From assembly GCF_025420585.1 (NCBI RefSeq), contig NZ_JAOEGB010000022.1, forward strand, positions 87,035 through 151,034: 64,000 bases of DNA, in the 5' to 3' direction. The number at the start of each line of letters is the position of its first letter. The stretch's first letter is position 1. The notes beneath the pieces were generated by a model. The model searched no databases. It had not been told where the DNA came from and worked only from the letters and a program-made list of their open reading frames with translations. Positions 43,306-52,354 of this stretch are shown in pieces. The DNA comes from Planotetraspora sp. A-T 1434. Its GTDB lineage: Bacteria; Actinomycetota; Actinomycetes; Streptosporangiales; Streptosporangiaceae. The position numbers and the translations under genes were made by a program.

Positions 43306-43854
43306 GTGCCGTTCAGCCATGACATGGTGTTCTCGCTGGCCACCGTGGTGGACCTGATCAACACCTCGCCCGCGGCAGGCGAGCGCGACGGGCTGGCCGG
43401 CGTCGAGGATCTTGAGGCGTTCGTGCGGCGCCGCCAGGTCAGCGGGGTGGCGGCGCTGACCCACCGCGACCTCGCCGAGGTCCGGGTGCTTCGGGACGCG
43501 TTCCACGAGGTCTTCACCGCCCCCGATCGGACGACGGCGATCGCCCGGCTCAACACGCTGCTCGGCCGCACGCGGATCACGCCCAGCCTCACCGAGCACG
43601 ACGGGTTCGCGCTGCACGTTCACTACTTCGCACCGGGCGCGTCGATCGCCGAGCATCTCGCCGCCGACTGCGGCGTGGCCCTCGCCCACGTGCTGGTCGA
43701 GGACGAGTGGGAGCGGCTGCGCACGTGTGCCGCCCCCGACTGCTCCCACGTGTTCGTCGACGAGTCGCGCAACCGGTCCCGCGTCTACTGCGACAGCCGC
43801 ACCTGCGGCAACCGCATGCACGTCGCCGCGTACCGGGCCCGCAGGCGGGCCTGA
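43306..43854 (+). CDS. CGNR zinc-finger (ABATE domain) protein, putative regulator
   Basis: The 182-residue protein has an N-terminal ABATE-like domain (about 10-130) and a C-terminal CGNR zinc finger (RTCAAPDCSHVFVDESRNRSRVYC ... CGNRMHV) with four cysteines and the family-naming CGNR motif. Such proteins are thought to be transcriptional regulators; targets are unknown. The start at 43306 gives MPFSHDMVFSLATVVDL. Confidence 0.85.
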   Translation: MPFSHDMVFSLATVVDLINTSPAAGERDGLAGVEDLEAFVRRRQVSGVAALTHRDLAEVRVLRDAFHEVFTAPDRTTAIARLNTLLGRTRITPSLTEHDGFALHVHYFAPGASIAEHLAADCGVALAHVLVEDEWERLRTCAAPDCSHVFVDESRNRSRVYCDSRTCGNRMHVAAYRARRRA

Positions 43855-43890
43855 GCCCGCCTGTCTCTCAGAGCGGCCCCCCGGAACGAC

Positions 43891-44670
43891 TCAGCGGAGC
43901 TCGTTCGGCAGGGCCCCGCCGTACCTTCTGTCGCGCTTGGCGTAGATCTCGCACGCCTGCCAGAGGTCGCGGCGGTCGAAGTCGGGCCAGAGCTGGTTGA
44001 GGAAGACCATCTCGGCGTAGGCAGCCTGCCAGAGCAGGAAGTTGGAGGTGCGCTGCTCGCCTGAGGAGCGCAGGAACAGGTCCACGTCGGGAATGTCGGG
44101 CTCGTCGAGGTAGCGGGCGAAGGTCTGCTCCGACACCTTCCCCGGTTTGACCCGGCCCGCGGCGATGTCCTGCGCGAGCTTGACGGCGGCGTCCACGATC
44201 TCGGCCCGGCCGCCGTAGTTGACGCAGAACTGCAGCGTCAGCGTCGTGTTGCGCGTCGTCATGCGCTCGGCGTCCTGGAGCTCCTTGATGACGCTCTTCC
44301 AGAGCCGCCCGGGACGCCCGGCCCAGCGGACCCGGACCCCCATGGCGTTGAGCTCGTCGCGGCGGCGCCGGATCACGTCGCGGTTGAAGCCCATCAGGAA
44401 GCGGACCTCGTCGGGCGAGCGCTTCCAGTTCTCCGTGGAGAACGCGTACGCCGACAGGTAGGGGATGCCCAGCTCGATCGCGCCTTCGATGACGTCGAAC
44501 AGCGACGCCTCGCCCATCTTGTGACCCTCGGTCCTGGGCAGGCCCCGGGCCTTGGCCCAGCGGCCGTTGCCGTCCATGACGATCGCGACGTGCCGGGGCA
44601 GCAGGTCGCGCGGGATGGCGGGCGGGGTCGCCCCGGACGGATGCGGAGTAGGAGGACGGACCATGCTCAT
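43891..44670 (-). CDS. uppS: Isoprenyl transferase (undecaprenyl/decaprenyl diphosphate synthase)
   Basis: cis-Prenyltransferase of 259 residues making the lipid carrier for cell-wall synthesis. It has [17 protein letters not shown] (catalytic D33), [15 protein letters not shown] and [19 protein letters not shown], all diagnostic. It lies 24 bp downstream of recO in the same orientation, the usual actinobacterial gene pair. Confidence 0.95.
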   Translation of the reverse strand: MSMVRPPTPHPSGATPPAIPRDLLPRHVAIVMDGNGRWAKARGLPRTEGHKMGEASLFDVIEGAIELGIPYLSAYAFSTENWKRSPDEVRFLMGFNRDVIRRRRDELNAMGVRVRWAGRPGRLWKSVIKELQDAERMTTRNTTLTLQFCVNYGGRAEIVDAAVKLAQDIAAGRVKPGKVSEQTFARYLDEPDIPDVDLFLRSSGEQRTSNFLLWQAAYAEMVFLNQLWPDFDRRDLWQACEIYAKRDRRYGGALPNELR

Positions 44671-44694
44671 GAGCGTATTGCGTGCCGCCGGGTC

Positions 44695-45477
44695 TCAGGT
44701 GCGCGAAATGTGGGGGTCCTGTGTGGATCGCCACCCGCCGCCCGCCGGCTCGTCCCGCTCGACGTGCCGCAGGGAGCGGATGCCGTGCTCAAGGTGCCAC
44801 TGGAGGTAGGCCGCCACGAGGCCGCTGCACTCGGTGCGGTGCCGGGGCTCGGAGGAGTCGGCGGCCGGCCAGTCGCCCCGCAGCAGCGCGATCATCAGCG
44901 CGATCGTCTCGGCCGCAGGCACGGCCGCGCCCGCCGGACGGCAGCCGCCGCAGACCACGCCGCCGGCCACGATCGCGAAGGCCCGCACGGCGTCCGCGCC
45001 GCACCGGGCGCACTCCGAGAGCGCGGGGGCGTAGCCCGCGACCGCCAGCGAGCGCAGGAAGTAGGCGTCGAGCACCAGCCGGGCCTCGTGGCCGCCCTCG
45101 ACAAGGGTGCGCAGCCCTCCCACCAGCAGCAGGAACTGGCGCAGCGCGGGCTCCTTCTCCCCCACGGTCAGCCGGTCGGCGGTCTCCAGCATCGCGGTCC
45201 CGGCGGTGTAGCGGGGATAGTCGCTCACGAGCGCCTCGCCGTACGGGCGGATGGTCTCGACCTGGGTGATCACGTCGAGCGTCCGGCCTGCGTGGAGCTG
45301 CAGATCGACGTGGGAGAACGGCTCCAGCCGCGCGCCGAACCGCGACATGGTCTTGCGCACGCCCTTGGCGACGCCGCGGACCTTGCCCGTGCGTTTGGTG
45401 AGGATCGTGATGATGCGGTCGGCCTCGCCCAGCTTCTGGGTCCGAAGGACGACGCCCTCGTCACGGTAAAGGCTCAC
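44695..45477 (-). CDS. recO: DNA repair protein RecO
   Basis: Helps RecA loading in RecF-pathway recombination. The 260-residue protein has an N-terminal OB fold (LYRDEGVVLRTQKLGEADRIITILT), a helical middle and a zinc site (CARCGA ... CGGCRP). It starts at GTG or ATG 45477 with the family N-terminus MSLYRDEG. It is followed by uppS. Confidence 0.93.
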   Translation of the reverse strand: MSLYRDEGVVLRTQKLGEADRIITILTKRTGKVRGVAKGVRKTMSRFGARLEPFSHVDLQLHAGRTLDVITQVETIRPYGEALVSDYPRYTAGTAMLETADRLTVGEKEPALRQFLLLVGGLRTLVEGGHEARLVLDAYFLRSLAVAGYAPALSECARCGADAVRAFAIVAGGVVCGGCRPAGAAVPAAETIALMIALLRGDWPAADSSEPRHRTECSGLVAAYLQWHLEHGIRSLRHVERDEPAGGGWRSTQDPHISRT

Positions 45478-45559
45478 ACGGCCATCCTACGAGCACCCCA
45501 AATGGTGAAATTTCGGTAAGGATCTGATCTCTCCCACCCGGGCGGAACCGGCCCCAAGC

Positions 45560-45625
45560 TGGACATCAAGTGTCCATACGGTAAACCTGGGATGCGACGG
45601 CTTGACCGAAAGCTCACTAAGCTTT
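45560..45625. promoter_or_regulatory. Inverted repeats in the recO / phosphatidyltransferase divergent region
   Basis: TGGACA-TCAAG-TGTCCA at 45560-45576 and AAAGCT-CACTA-AGCTTT at 45609-45625 are two perfect 6-bp-arm inverted repeats with 5-bp spacers in the 218-bp divergent region. Either could be an operator or the second a small hairpin. The regulator is unknown. Confidence 0.35.
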
Positions 45626-45695
45626 GGCCTCCGGCGGAGTTCCCCGCGCCGGTCAAGCCGTACGGCCTGATCCCCCCGCTGCGTGAAAGGGTGCC

Positions 45696-47270
45696 ATGAC
45701 CCGCGTGGTCCTGCTGGGCTCGCCGCCCGGCCCGATCGGTCCTCCGTCCCCGGGCGGCCAGCCCGTCCTGCCGACGGACATCACCCTGACATCCCTTGCC
45801 GGTCAGCCCACCGCGTACGGCAGGCTGCTGGGACAGCTCACCTCTCTGGACCCGGCGCCCGTGACGATCGCCCGGCCGGGCGACGCCCCGTCCTACCGGG
45901 AGCACCCGGGGCGGGTCGTGGAGAGCACGGACGTCGCCGGGGACCTGCGCGCGCTGGCGGACGCGGTCGAGGGCGCCACGGACAACGTGCTGATCCTCCC
46001 CGCCGAGTCGCTGGTGCACGACGAGTTGATCTACCAGCTCACCAAGGCCAAGCGGGCCGCCATCGCGCTGATCCTCCGGGAGGAGACCGAAGAGGAGGAG
46101 CCGCCGATCGAGGACGCGCTGCCCGAGATCGGTCGGGGCGTCCTGGAGGGCCTGCCGCAGCGCATCCGGGCCGGCCGCGGCCGCGTGGTCTCGGTCGGCA
46201 CGGCCTACCACGCCGTGACCCGGCCGAACGCGGCCCTGCTCGGGCCTCTCCACCTCCACCAGCGGCACGCCGCCGTCCTCGCCGAGGTCGCCCGCGAGCT
46301 GGCGGACATGGCCCACCTCTTCGGTCCCGAGGACGACGTGACCGAACTGCTCGTTCTCGGTCTCGTACGGCGGGGCGTGTCCGTGGGCGTCCGCGGCCGC
46401 CGCGACCTGTTCTACCGGCGCGTCCGGACCCAGCCGGAGGCCGACGAGGCCCTGGCGGAGATGGCCGGGTTCAACGAGGACCGGGCGCGGCTGGACAACG
46501 CGGTGAAGGGCGCCGACGGCTTCTTCACCACCTTCTTCGTCAGCACCTACTCCCGGTTCATCGCCCGGTGGGCGGCCCGGCGGGGGCTGACCCCCAACCA
46601 GGTCACGCTGATCTCGATCTTCCTCGGCCTCCTGTCGGCGGCCGCCTTCGCCACCGGCACCCGCTGGGGCGCGGTGGCGGGCGGCGTGCTGATCTACTTC
46701 GCGTTCGTGTTCGACTGCGTCGACGGCCAGGTCGCCAGGTACGCGCGGAAATTCGGCGTGCTCGGGGCCTGGCTGGACGCCACGTTCGACCGGTTCAAGG
46801 AGTACGCCGTCTTCGTCGGCCTCGCCGTGGGGGCCACAGTGTCCGGGCAGTTCGGCGACGGCGAGGGCGTGTGGACGCTGGCGCTGGTCGCGCTGGGCCT
46901 CCAGACGGTCAAGCACCTGCTCGACTTCTCGTTCGGCGCGGCCAACCGGCGCAAGCCGCCCGCGCCGCTGCCGACGCTGGAGCTGTCGGCCGCCGACGAC
47001 GGCCCGCTGCGCAGGGCGCTGGAGAACCGCAAGGTCACCCAGAGCACCGGCATCCGCGGCCTGCTGCGGCTCTGGTCGAGGGCCGGCAGGTTCCGCGCCG
47101 TGCACTGGGCCCGCAAGATGATCGTGTTCCCCATCGGCGAGCGCTTCGCCGCCATCGCGATCACCGCCGCCTTCTTCGACCCCCGCGTCACCTTCCTCAC
47201 GCTGGTGATCTGGGGCGGCGTCGCGGCCACCTACACCCTGACCGGACGTCTCCTGAGGTCTCTCGCATGA
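45696..47270 (+). CDS. CDP-alcohol phosphatidyltransferase with N-terminal nucleotidyltransferase-like domain
   Basis: The 524-residue protein has an N-terminal region (about 1-240) with the feel of a degenerate nucleotidyltransferase fold, and a C-terminal membrane domain (about 280-500) with the CDP-alcohol phosphotransferase signature DGQVARYARKFGVLGAWLD plus the final Asp (D-G-x2-A-R-x8-G-x3-D-x3-D). It should transfer an alcohol phosphate from a CDP-activated donor, as in phospholipid or polyol-phosphate synthesis; acceptor and donor are unknown. It overlaps the DUF5941 gene by 4 bp (ATGA). Confidence 0.85.
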   Translation: MTRVVLLGSPPGPIGPPSPGGQPVLPTDITLTSLAGQPTAYGRLLGQLTSLDPAPVTIARPGDAPSYREHPGRVVESTDVAGDLRALADAVEGATDNVLILPAESLVHDELIYQLTKAKRAAIALILREETEEEEPPIEDALPEIGRGVLEGLPQRIRAGRGRVVSVGTAYHAVTRPNAALLGPLHLHQRHAAVLAEVARELADMAHLFGPEDDVTELLVLGLVRRGVSVGVRGRRDLFYRRVRTQPEADEALAEMAGFNEDRARLDNAVKGADGFFTTFFVSTYSRFIARWAARRGLTPNQVTLISIFLGLLSAAAFATGTRWGAVAGGVLIYFAFVFDCVDGQVARYARKFGVLGAWLDATFDRFKEYAVFVGLAVGATVSGQFGDGEGVWTLALVALGLQTVKHLLDFSFGAANRRKPPAPLPTLELSAADDGPLRRALENRKVTQSTGIRGLLRLWSRAGRFRAVHWARKMIVFPIGERFAAIAITAAFFDPRVTFLTLVIWGGVAATYTLTGRLLRSLA

Positions 47271-47974
47271 TCACCCAGCCACAGGTCACCGCCATCCCCG
47301 ACCCCGACGAGGAGCGCCGCCGCATCCAGACCGAGCGGCTGCTGGCCTACCGGGACGACGGCCCGCTCGTCGCCGCACTGAAGGGCCGCCTCGGCCCCGG
47401 CCTGCCCCCCGTGCCCGCGACGCTCGTGGCGCTGGCGGCCGTCGTCGTCCTGGCGGTGACCGGCACCCTCAAGAACGGCCCGATCCTGCTCGTGCCCGTG
47501 CTGGTGATCGTCGCCCTGGTCGTCCCGACCGCGCCGCGCGACCACCTCGGGCGATTCGACTGGCTGATCCCGCCGCTGCTGCGCGGAACCGAGTTCCTCA
47601 CGATCATCCTGCTCGGGCTGGCCGCGGACACGCCCAAGTGGCTGCTGTTCGTGCTCCTCTACATCGTCGGCTACCACACGTACGACACGGTGTACCGGAC
47701 CAGGCAGGGCATCTGGCCACCGGCCTGGGTGTTCCGGGCGGGGCTGGGCTGGGAGGTCCGCCTGCTGCTCCTCGGCGTGGGCGCGGCGACGGGCCTGCTG
47801 ACCCCGGTGGCGGTGGTCCTCACGGCCTACCTCGTCGTGCTGTTCTCGGTGGAGAGCGTGGTGAGCTGGGTGCGCCTGGACAAGGCGTCGGCCCAGGCCC
47901 AGGCCGACCAGGACCTGGAGCAGTCGCCGGAGGACGCGGTCGAGCAGGCCACCGGCGACGCGGACGCCGCCTGA
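47267..47974 (+). CDS. DUF5941-type membrane protein
   Basis: The 235-residue protein has a charged N-terminus with DPDEERRRIQTERLLAYRDDGPL, then about five hydrophobic segments and an acidic, Gln-rich tail. In related actinobacteria I recall this domain at the C-terminus of the upstream phosphatidyltransferase. Here it is a separate gene with an overlapping ATGA start, so it probably forms a complex with that enzyme. Confidence 0.75.
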   Translation: MITQPQVTAIPDPDEERRRIQTERLLAYRDDGPLVAALKGRLGPGLPPVPATLVALAAVVVLAVTGTLKNGPILLVPVLVIVALVVPTAPRDHLGRFDWLIPPLLRGTEFLTIILLGLAADTPKWLLFVLLYIVGYHTYDTVYRTRQGIWPPAWVFRAGLGWEVRLLLLGVGAATGLLTPVAVVLTAYLVVLFSVESVVSWVRLDKASAQAQADQDLEQSPEDAVEQATGDADAA

Positions 47975-48045
47975 CCGCGAACCAACCCCCCAACTAACCA
48001 ACTCTCCAACTAACCGGACCACCCTGGCCGACCCGACCGGCCCGG

Positions 48046-48735
48046 CTAACCGGACTGGCCGCGAACCTGGCGGGCCCGGCGGGCGTACTTGCGCCGGCCG
48101 ACGGTCCGCCAGACCAGCCGGGCCGGCAGCGGGAGGCCGCCGAGCAGCTCCGCGCGCTCCTCCGGGGTCGCCTCCTCGAGGAGGGCGCCGAGGAAATACA
48201 GCAGCTTGTCCTTGGGGGTCTCGGTGGCGAACCGGCCGCCCAACTCCGCCCACTCATCGGCGGTGAGGTGCTCCTCGGCCAGTGGGAGGATGTGGATCTC
48301 CTCCTCCCCCAGGTGCTCGACCAGGGCCGCCCGGTGGCCGGTCAGCGCGAGGGCGATCTGGTCCCGCACCGGCGCGGCGGCCGTGCGTTCCCACTCCGGT
48401 AGCAGCCCGGCGACCTGGTCGAGGGTGGCCGAGATCGTCTCGTGCTGGGCTTCCATGCGCAGGACCAGGTCGGCCTCCAGATCGACCCGGGCCAGCAGCT
48501 TGGGCCAGAGCAGGTCGTCCTCGGCGGAATGATGGTGGTGCAGGCCCAGCGCGTAGTCGCGGAAGTGCCCGGCGAGGACCCGGGCCCGTCCGGCGTCCCC
48601 CTCTGACACCGCTGGCACGAGCTCGGCCAGCAGGCGGGACTCGCGGCGGAACACACGGTGGACGACGAGCATGTCGTGGGTGTCCGGACGGGTGTGGGCG
48701 GCACCGTGGGCGGCACCGTGGGCGGCGGGGGTCAT
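48046..48735 (-). CDS. Hemerythrin-like (HHE) domain protein
   Basis: The 229-residue protein has the HHE cation-binding pattern: H in VHRVFRRES, HHHHSAEDDLLWP, EAQHETI and HLGEEEIHILPLAEEHL, which fit the His/Glu ligands of a di-iron site. Family members sense or carry oxygen or nitric oxide. The first residues (HGAAHGAAH) come from a short GC repeat. It is divergent from the large SARP-type regulator, and the region between contains 11-bp-phased direct repeats. Confidence 0.85.
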   Translation of the reverse strand: MTPAAHGAAHGAAHTRPDTHDMLVVHRVFRRESRLLAELVPAVSEGDAGRARVLAGHFRDYALGLHHHHSAEDDLLWPKLLARVDLEADLVLRMEAQHETISATLDQVAGLLPEWERTAAAPVRDQIALALTGHRAALVEHLGEEEIHILPLAEEHLTADEWAELGGRFATETPKDKLLYFLGALLEEATPEERAELLGGLPLPARLVWRTVGRRKYARRARQVRGQSG

Positions 48736-48780
48736 CTTCGTCTCCTCTCGCAGGTGGTCGCCTCCACTCTCCGGCCTCGC

Positions 48781-48809
48781 TCTTGGAGCCCTCTTGAGAC
48801 GGTCTTGGG
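48781..48809 (+). promoter_or_regulatory. Three 11-bp-phased TCTTGRG direct repeats (candidate SARP operator)
   Basis: TCTTGGA, TCTTGAG and TCTTGGG begin at 48781, 48792 and 48803, exactly 11 bp apart. SARP proteins bind heptameric direct repeats with 11-bp periodicity, and the following gene is a SARP-type regulator. A TACGAT -10-like box follows at 48830, about 20 bp further. The site may be autoregulatory or control the divergent hemerythrin gene. Confidence 0.6.
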
Positions 48810-48864
48810 ACGGATGGCCCGAAGTGACCTACGATGTCCGCGTGCTCAACGGACCGTTCCGGCG

Positions 48865-51800
48865 ATGATCCGCATTCGTGTGCTCGGCGCGTTCGACGCC
48901 GAGGTGAACGGGACGACGGCGCAGCTCGGCGGGCCGCGCCAGCGCGCCGTGCTGGCCCTGCTCGTCGCCGCCAGGGGCGACGTGGTGTCCGTCGACCGGC
49001 TGATCGAGGACCTGTGGCGCGGGGAGCCTCCCGCGAAGGCCATCGCGTCCCTCCAGACCTATGTCGCCAACCTGCGGAGGGCCCTGGAGCCCGACCGGCC
49101 TCCCCGCGCGCCTGCTCGCGTCCTGGTCAGCGCGGCCCCCGGCTATGCCGTACGGCTGGGCGGCGACGAGGTGGACGCTTGGCGGTTCGAGCGGCTGGTC
49201 GAGGAGGCGCGGCAGCGGATCGAGAGCCGCCCCTCCGAGGCCAGGACCCTCCTCGGTGAGGGGCTGGCCCTGTGGCGCGGGCAGGCGTTCGCGGAGGTCG
49301 CCGACGAGGAGTGGGCCGTCGCCGAGGCCGCCCGGCTGGAGGAGCAGCGGCTGGCGGCCGGCGAGCTGTTCGTCGCGGCGACGCTCCGCTCGGCGCCCGC
49401 CGCCGACGCCGTCCCGGTGGCCGAGATGCTCACCCGCAGGCAGCCGCTCCGCGAGGAGGGCTGGCGGCTGCTGGCCCTCGCGCTGTGGGGCAGCGGACGG
49501 CAGGCCGACGCGCTGTCCGCGCTGCGCCGCGCCCGCCACACCCTCGCCGACGAGCTGGGCCTCGACCCGGACCCCGCACTGGTGACACTGGAGGACGCCA
49601 TCCTCGGCCAGCGGGTCGAGGTGCTCCACGCCTCGCTGGGCGACGGCAAGCGAGGCCGACCAGCCGCCTCCGTCCCCGTACCGGCTGCAGCTGACGGCTC
49701 CCCCGGCTTGTCCCCATCTGACGGCTCCCCCGGCTTGTCCCCATCTGACGGCTCCCCCCGCCTCACCCCGCCTGACGGCTCCCCCGGCTTGGCCCCGGCG
49801 CACGGCGCGCCCGGACGGCCGGCTCTGTTCGTGGGACGTACGGCGGAGCTGGCCACGCTCGACGAGGCCGCGCGGGACGTGCTGGCCGGGATGCCCCGCA
49901 TCGCCGTGGTGACGGGCGAGGCGGGAGCGGGCAAGTCGGCGCTGCTCGGCCGCCTGCAGGAGGGCCTCGACCCTGCGAGCTGGCTGGTCGCGGTCGGCCG
50001 GTGCCCGGAGACCGACGGCGCGCCCCCCGCATGGGCCTGGCTGGAGGCGCTGCGGCCGCTGGCCCGCGTCGTGCCGCCGGGCGAGCACGAGACCGCGCTG
50101 TCCCCGTTGCTGGGCGAGGGCCACGTGATTGAGGACGCCTCGGCGGGTCGCTTCCGCCTGCACCGGGCGGTCTCCGCGTGGCTGCGGGCCATCGCGGGAA
50201 ACCCCTCCAACGGCGCGCGGAGGGCGCTGGCCATCGTGCTCGACGACGTACACCGCGCCGACGCCGAGACCCTGGCCCTGCTCGCCTCCGTCGCCGGAGA
50301 GCTGGCGGGCACCCGCATCCTCCTCGTCGTCGCGCTCCGGCCGTCGGACGTCACCGAGGCGCAGGAGGACACCTTGGCCGCGCTGGCGCGGCACTCCCCC
50401 GTGCGGGTGCAGCTCGGCGGGCTGTCCGGCGCCGAGGTCGAGACCCTGGTCACCTCGGTGTGCGACCGGCCGGTCGATCCGGCGACCCTCTCGTCGCTGG
50501 CCGAGCGCACCGGAGGCAACCCCTTCTACGTCTGGGAGAGCGCCCGTCTGCTGGCGAGCGAGGGCACGCTGTCCGACGTGCCCGAGGGCGTGCGCGACGT
50601 GCTGCGGCGCCGTCTGTCGCGGCTGCCGGCCGCCGCGGTGAGCGTCCTGCGGCTGGCCGCCGTCGTGGGCCGTGAGGCCGAGGTGGAGGTGCTCGTCAAC
50701 GCCGCCGACGGCACCGAGGACGCCGTCCTCGACGCGCTGGAGGCGGGTGTCTTCTCCGGCCTGCTCACCGAGCCGTCCCCGGGCCGCGTCAGGTTCGTCC
50801 ACGCGCTCGTTCGCGACACCCTCTATCAGGACCTGTCCCAGGTGAGGCGCACCCGGATGCACGCCCGGGTCGCCGCCGCGCTGCGGGAGCTCCACCCGGA
50901 CGACCTGACCGCCCTCGCCTATCACTACGCCAGGGCCGCGTCATCGGCGACGGCCCCGATGGCGGTGGACTACTCCGTGCGGGCGGCCGAGATGGCCACC
51001 CGGCGGTACGCGCACGACACGGCCGCCGAGCTGCTGGCCCAGGCGCTCGACTGCTTCGACCGGGTGGCCGGGGCGGCGGACCACGACGCCAGGCGGGTGG
51101 CGCTGCTCGGCGAGCTGTTGCGGGCCCAGGTCCGGGCGGGCGACGTCGTCGCCGCGCGGGCGTCCAGGCAGCGCGCCGTCGGCATCGCCGTGCAGTCGGG
51201 CCGCGACGACCTGCTGATCGCCGCCTTCACGTCCTGGACGGAGGCGACGCCCTGGCAGATCCGCCCCTACGGGACGATCGACGCCGGCGCCGTGCGGCTG
51301 CTCGGCCGGCTGCTGCGCCGTACCGACCTGGAGCCGGTCACCCGCTGCCTCCTGCTGGCGGCCTTCGTCGCCGAGATGGACAGCGAGGGCGACCCGCGCA
51401 GCCTCGCCGCCGCCCAGGAGGCGGTGGCGCTGGTGGAGCACCTCGACCACCCGGCCTTGAAGGCACTGGCCATCACTCTGCTGATCAAGGAGACCTCCTT
51501 CGAGCACGCCCCGGACGAGCGGGCCGCGCTCGCGATTCGGCTGCGGGCGCTCGCCGACGACCACGACCTGGTCGTTTACCGGTGGTTCGCCGAATACACC
51601 CTCGCGACGGCGGCGAGAGACGCGGCCATGCTCCGCGCCCACGTCGAGCGGAGCATGGAGATCGCCCAGACCTACCAGATGGCGGAGGCGCTCTCGGTGG
51701 GAATGTGCTCCCAGGCCGTCCTGGCGCACATCGGCGGACGTCTCGACGAGGCCGAGCGGCTGTACGGCCTGGCCTACGAGAAGATGCGCCGCGAGGGCTC

Positions 51801-52326
51801 GATACACGCCTACGGCGTCTACAGCATGGCCCTGACGTCGGTCCGCATCAGCCAGGGCCGGATCGGTGAGCAGGAGGGACTGCTCCGCGCGCTCTACGAG
51901 CAGTACGGCCCGTCCGGCGCGGACGCCTACGCCCTCGCGCTCGCCGCGAACGGCCGGGTGGACGAGGCGAGGGCGGTGCGAGTCCACCGGCCTCCGCTGC
52001 GGAACGACTACTTCCGGGCGGTGTTCGCCACGCTGCGCGCGATGGCCGTCGTCGTGCTCGGGGAGCGGGACGAGGCGGAGGAGATGATGGAGGTGCTCCT
52101 CCCCTACCGCGACCAGCTTCCGGGCGCGCCGTCCACGTCACTGGTGCTGCGGCCGGTCGCGCATTCGCTCGGTGAGCTGGCCCTGCTGCTGGACCGGCCC
52201 GGCGAGGCCGCCGGGCACTTCGCCCACGCGATCGAGGTCGCGCGGCGGTGGGACGCGCCGGTATGGGAGAAGGAGGCCCTGGCGGCGCTCTCCAAGACCG
52301 CGCCAAGAACACCTCAAGACCACTGA
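48865..52326 (+). CDS. Large SARP-type regulator (winged helix, BTAD, ATPase, TPR)
   Basis: The 1153-residue protein has an OmpR-like winged helix (about 1-95), a bacterial transcriptional activation domain (about 100-250), a linker made of four DGSPGLxPx repeats (about 277-312), an AAA/STAND ATPase with Walker A GEAGAGKS near 352 and the Walker B-like VLDDVHRAD near 460, and a long TPR-like helical C-terminus. This AfsR/LAL-like layout is typical of activators of secondary metabolism or development. Start ATG 48865 (MIRIRVLGAFDAEVNG) fits the family. No biosynthetic cluster is adjacent. Confidence 0.92.
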   Translation: MIRIRVLGAFDAEVNGTTAQLGGPRQRAVLALLVAARGDVVSVDRLIEDLWRGEPPAKAIASLQTYVANLRRALEPDRPPRAPARVLVSAAPGYAVRLGGDEVDAWRFERLVEEARQRIESRPSEARTLLGEGLALWRGQAFAEVADEEWAVAEAARLEEQRLAAGELFVAATLRSAPAADAVPVAEMLTRRQPLREEGWRLLALALWGSGRQADALSALRRARHTLADELGLDPDPALVTLEDAILGQRVEVLHASLGDGKRGRPAASVPVPAAADGSPGLSPSDGSPGLSPSDGSPRLTPPDGSPGLAPAHGAPGRPALFVGRTAELATLDEAARDVLAGMPRIAVVTGEAGAGKSALLGRLQEGLDPASWLVAVGRCPETDGAPPAWAWLEALRPLARVVPPGEHETALSPLLGEGHVIEDASAGRFRLHRAVSAWLRAIAGNPSNGARRALAIVLDDVHRADAETLALLASVAGELAGTRILLVVALRPSDVTEAQEDTLAALARHSPVRVQLGGLSGAEVETLVTSVCDRPVDPATLSSLAERTGGNPFYVWESARLLASEGTLSDVPEGVRDVLRRRLSRLPAAAVSVLRLAAVVGREAEVEVLVNAADGTEDAVLDALEAGVFSGLLTEPSPGRVRFVHALVRDTLYQDLSQVRRTRMHARVAAALRELHPDDLTALAYHYARAASSATAPMAVDYSVRAAEMATRRYAHDTAAELLAQALDCFDRVAGAADHDARRVALLGELLRAQVRAGDVVAARASRQRAVGIAVQSGRDDLLIAAFTSWTEATPWQIRPYGTIDAGAVRLLGRLLRRTDLEPVTRCLLLAAFVAEMDSEGDPRSLAAAQEAVALVEHLDHPALKALAITLLIKETSFEHAPDERAALAIRLRALADDHDLVVYRWFAEYTLATAARDAAMLRAHVERSMEIAQTYQMAEALSVGMCSQAVLAHIGGRLDEAERLYGLAYEKMRREGSIHAYGVYSMALTSVRISQGRIGEQEGLLRALYEQYGPSGADAYALALAANGRVDEARAVRVHRPPLRNDYFRAVFATLRAMAVVVLGERDEAEEMMEVLLPYRDQLPGAPSTSLVLRPVAHSLGELALLLDRPGEAAGHFAHAIEVARRWDAPVWEKEALAALSKTAPRTPQDH
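49693..49800 (+). repeat. 27-bp in-frame tandem repeat within the SARP gene linker
   Basis: Units starting at 49693, 49720, 49747 and 49774 encode DGSPGLSPS and variants. The first two are nearly identical. Repeat-number change would lengthen the linker between DNA-binding and ATPase parts without a frameshift. Confidence 0.85.
52293..52319 (-). promoter_or_regulatory. Three 11-bp-phased TCTTG repeats at the 3' end of the SARP gene
   Basis: CAAGA begins at 52293, 52304 and 52315. Read on the minus strand, these are three TCTTG repeats at 11-bp spacing, the same motif and phase as upstream of the gene but inverted. They fall within the last codons of the SARP gene and 35 bp before the convergent ATPase gene's stop. 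Confidence 0.45.
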
Positions 52327-52354
52327 CGACCGCGGGAACGACGATGATCTCGGC

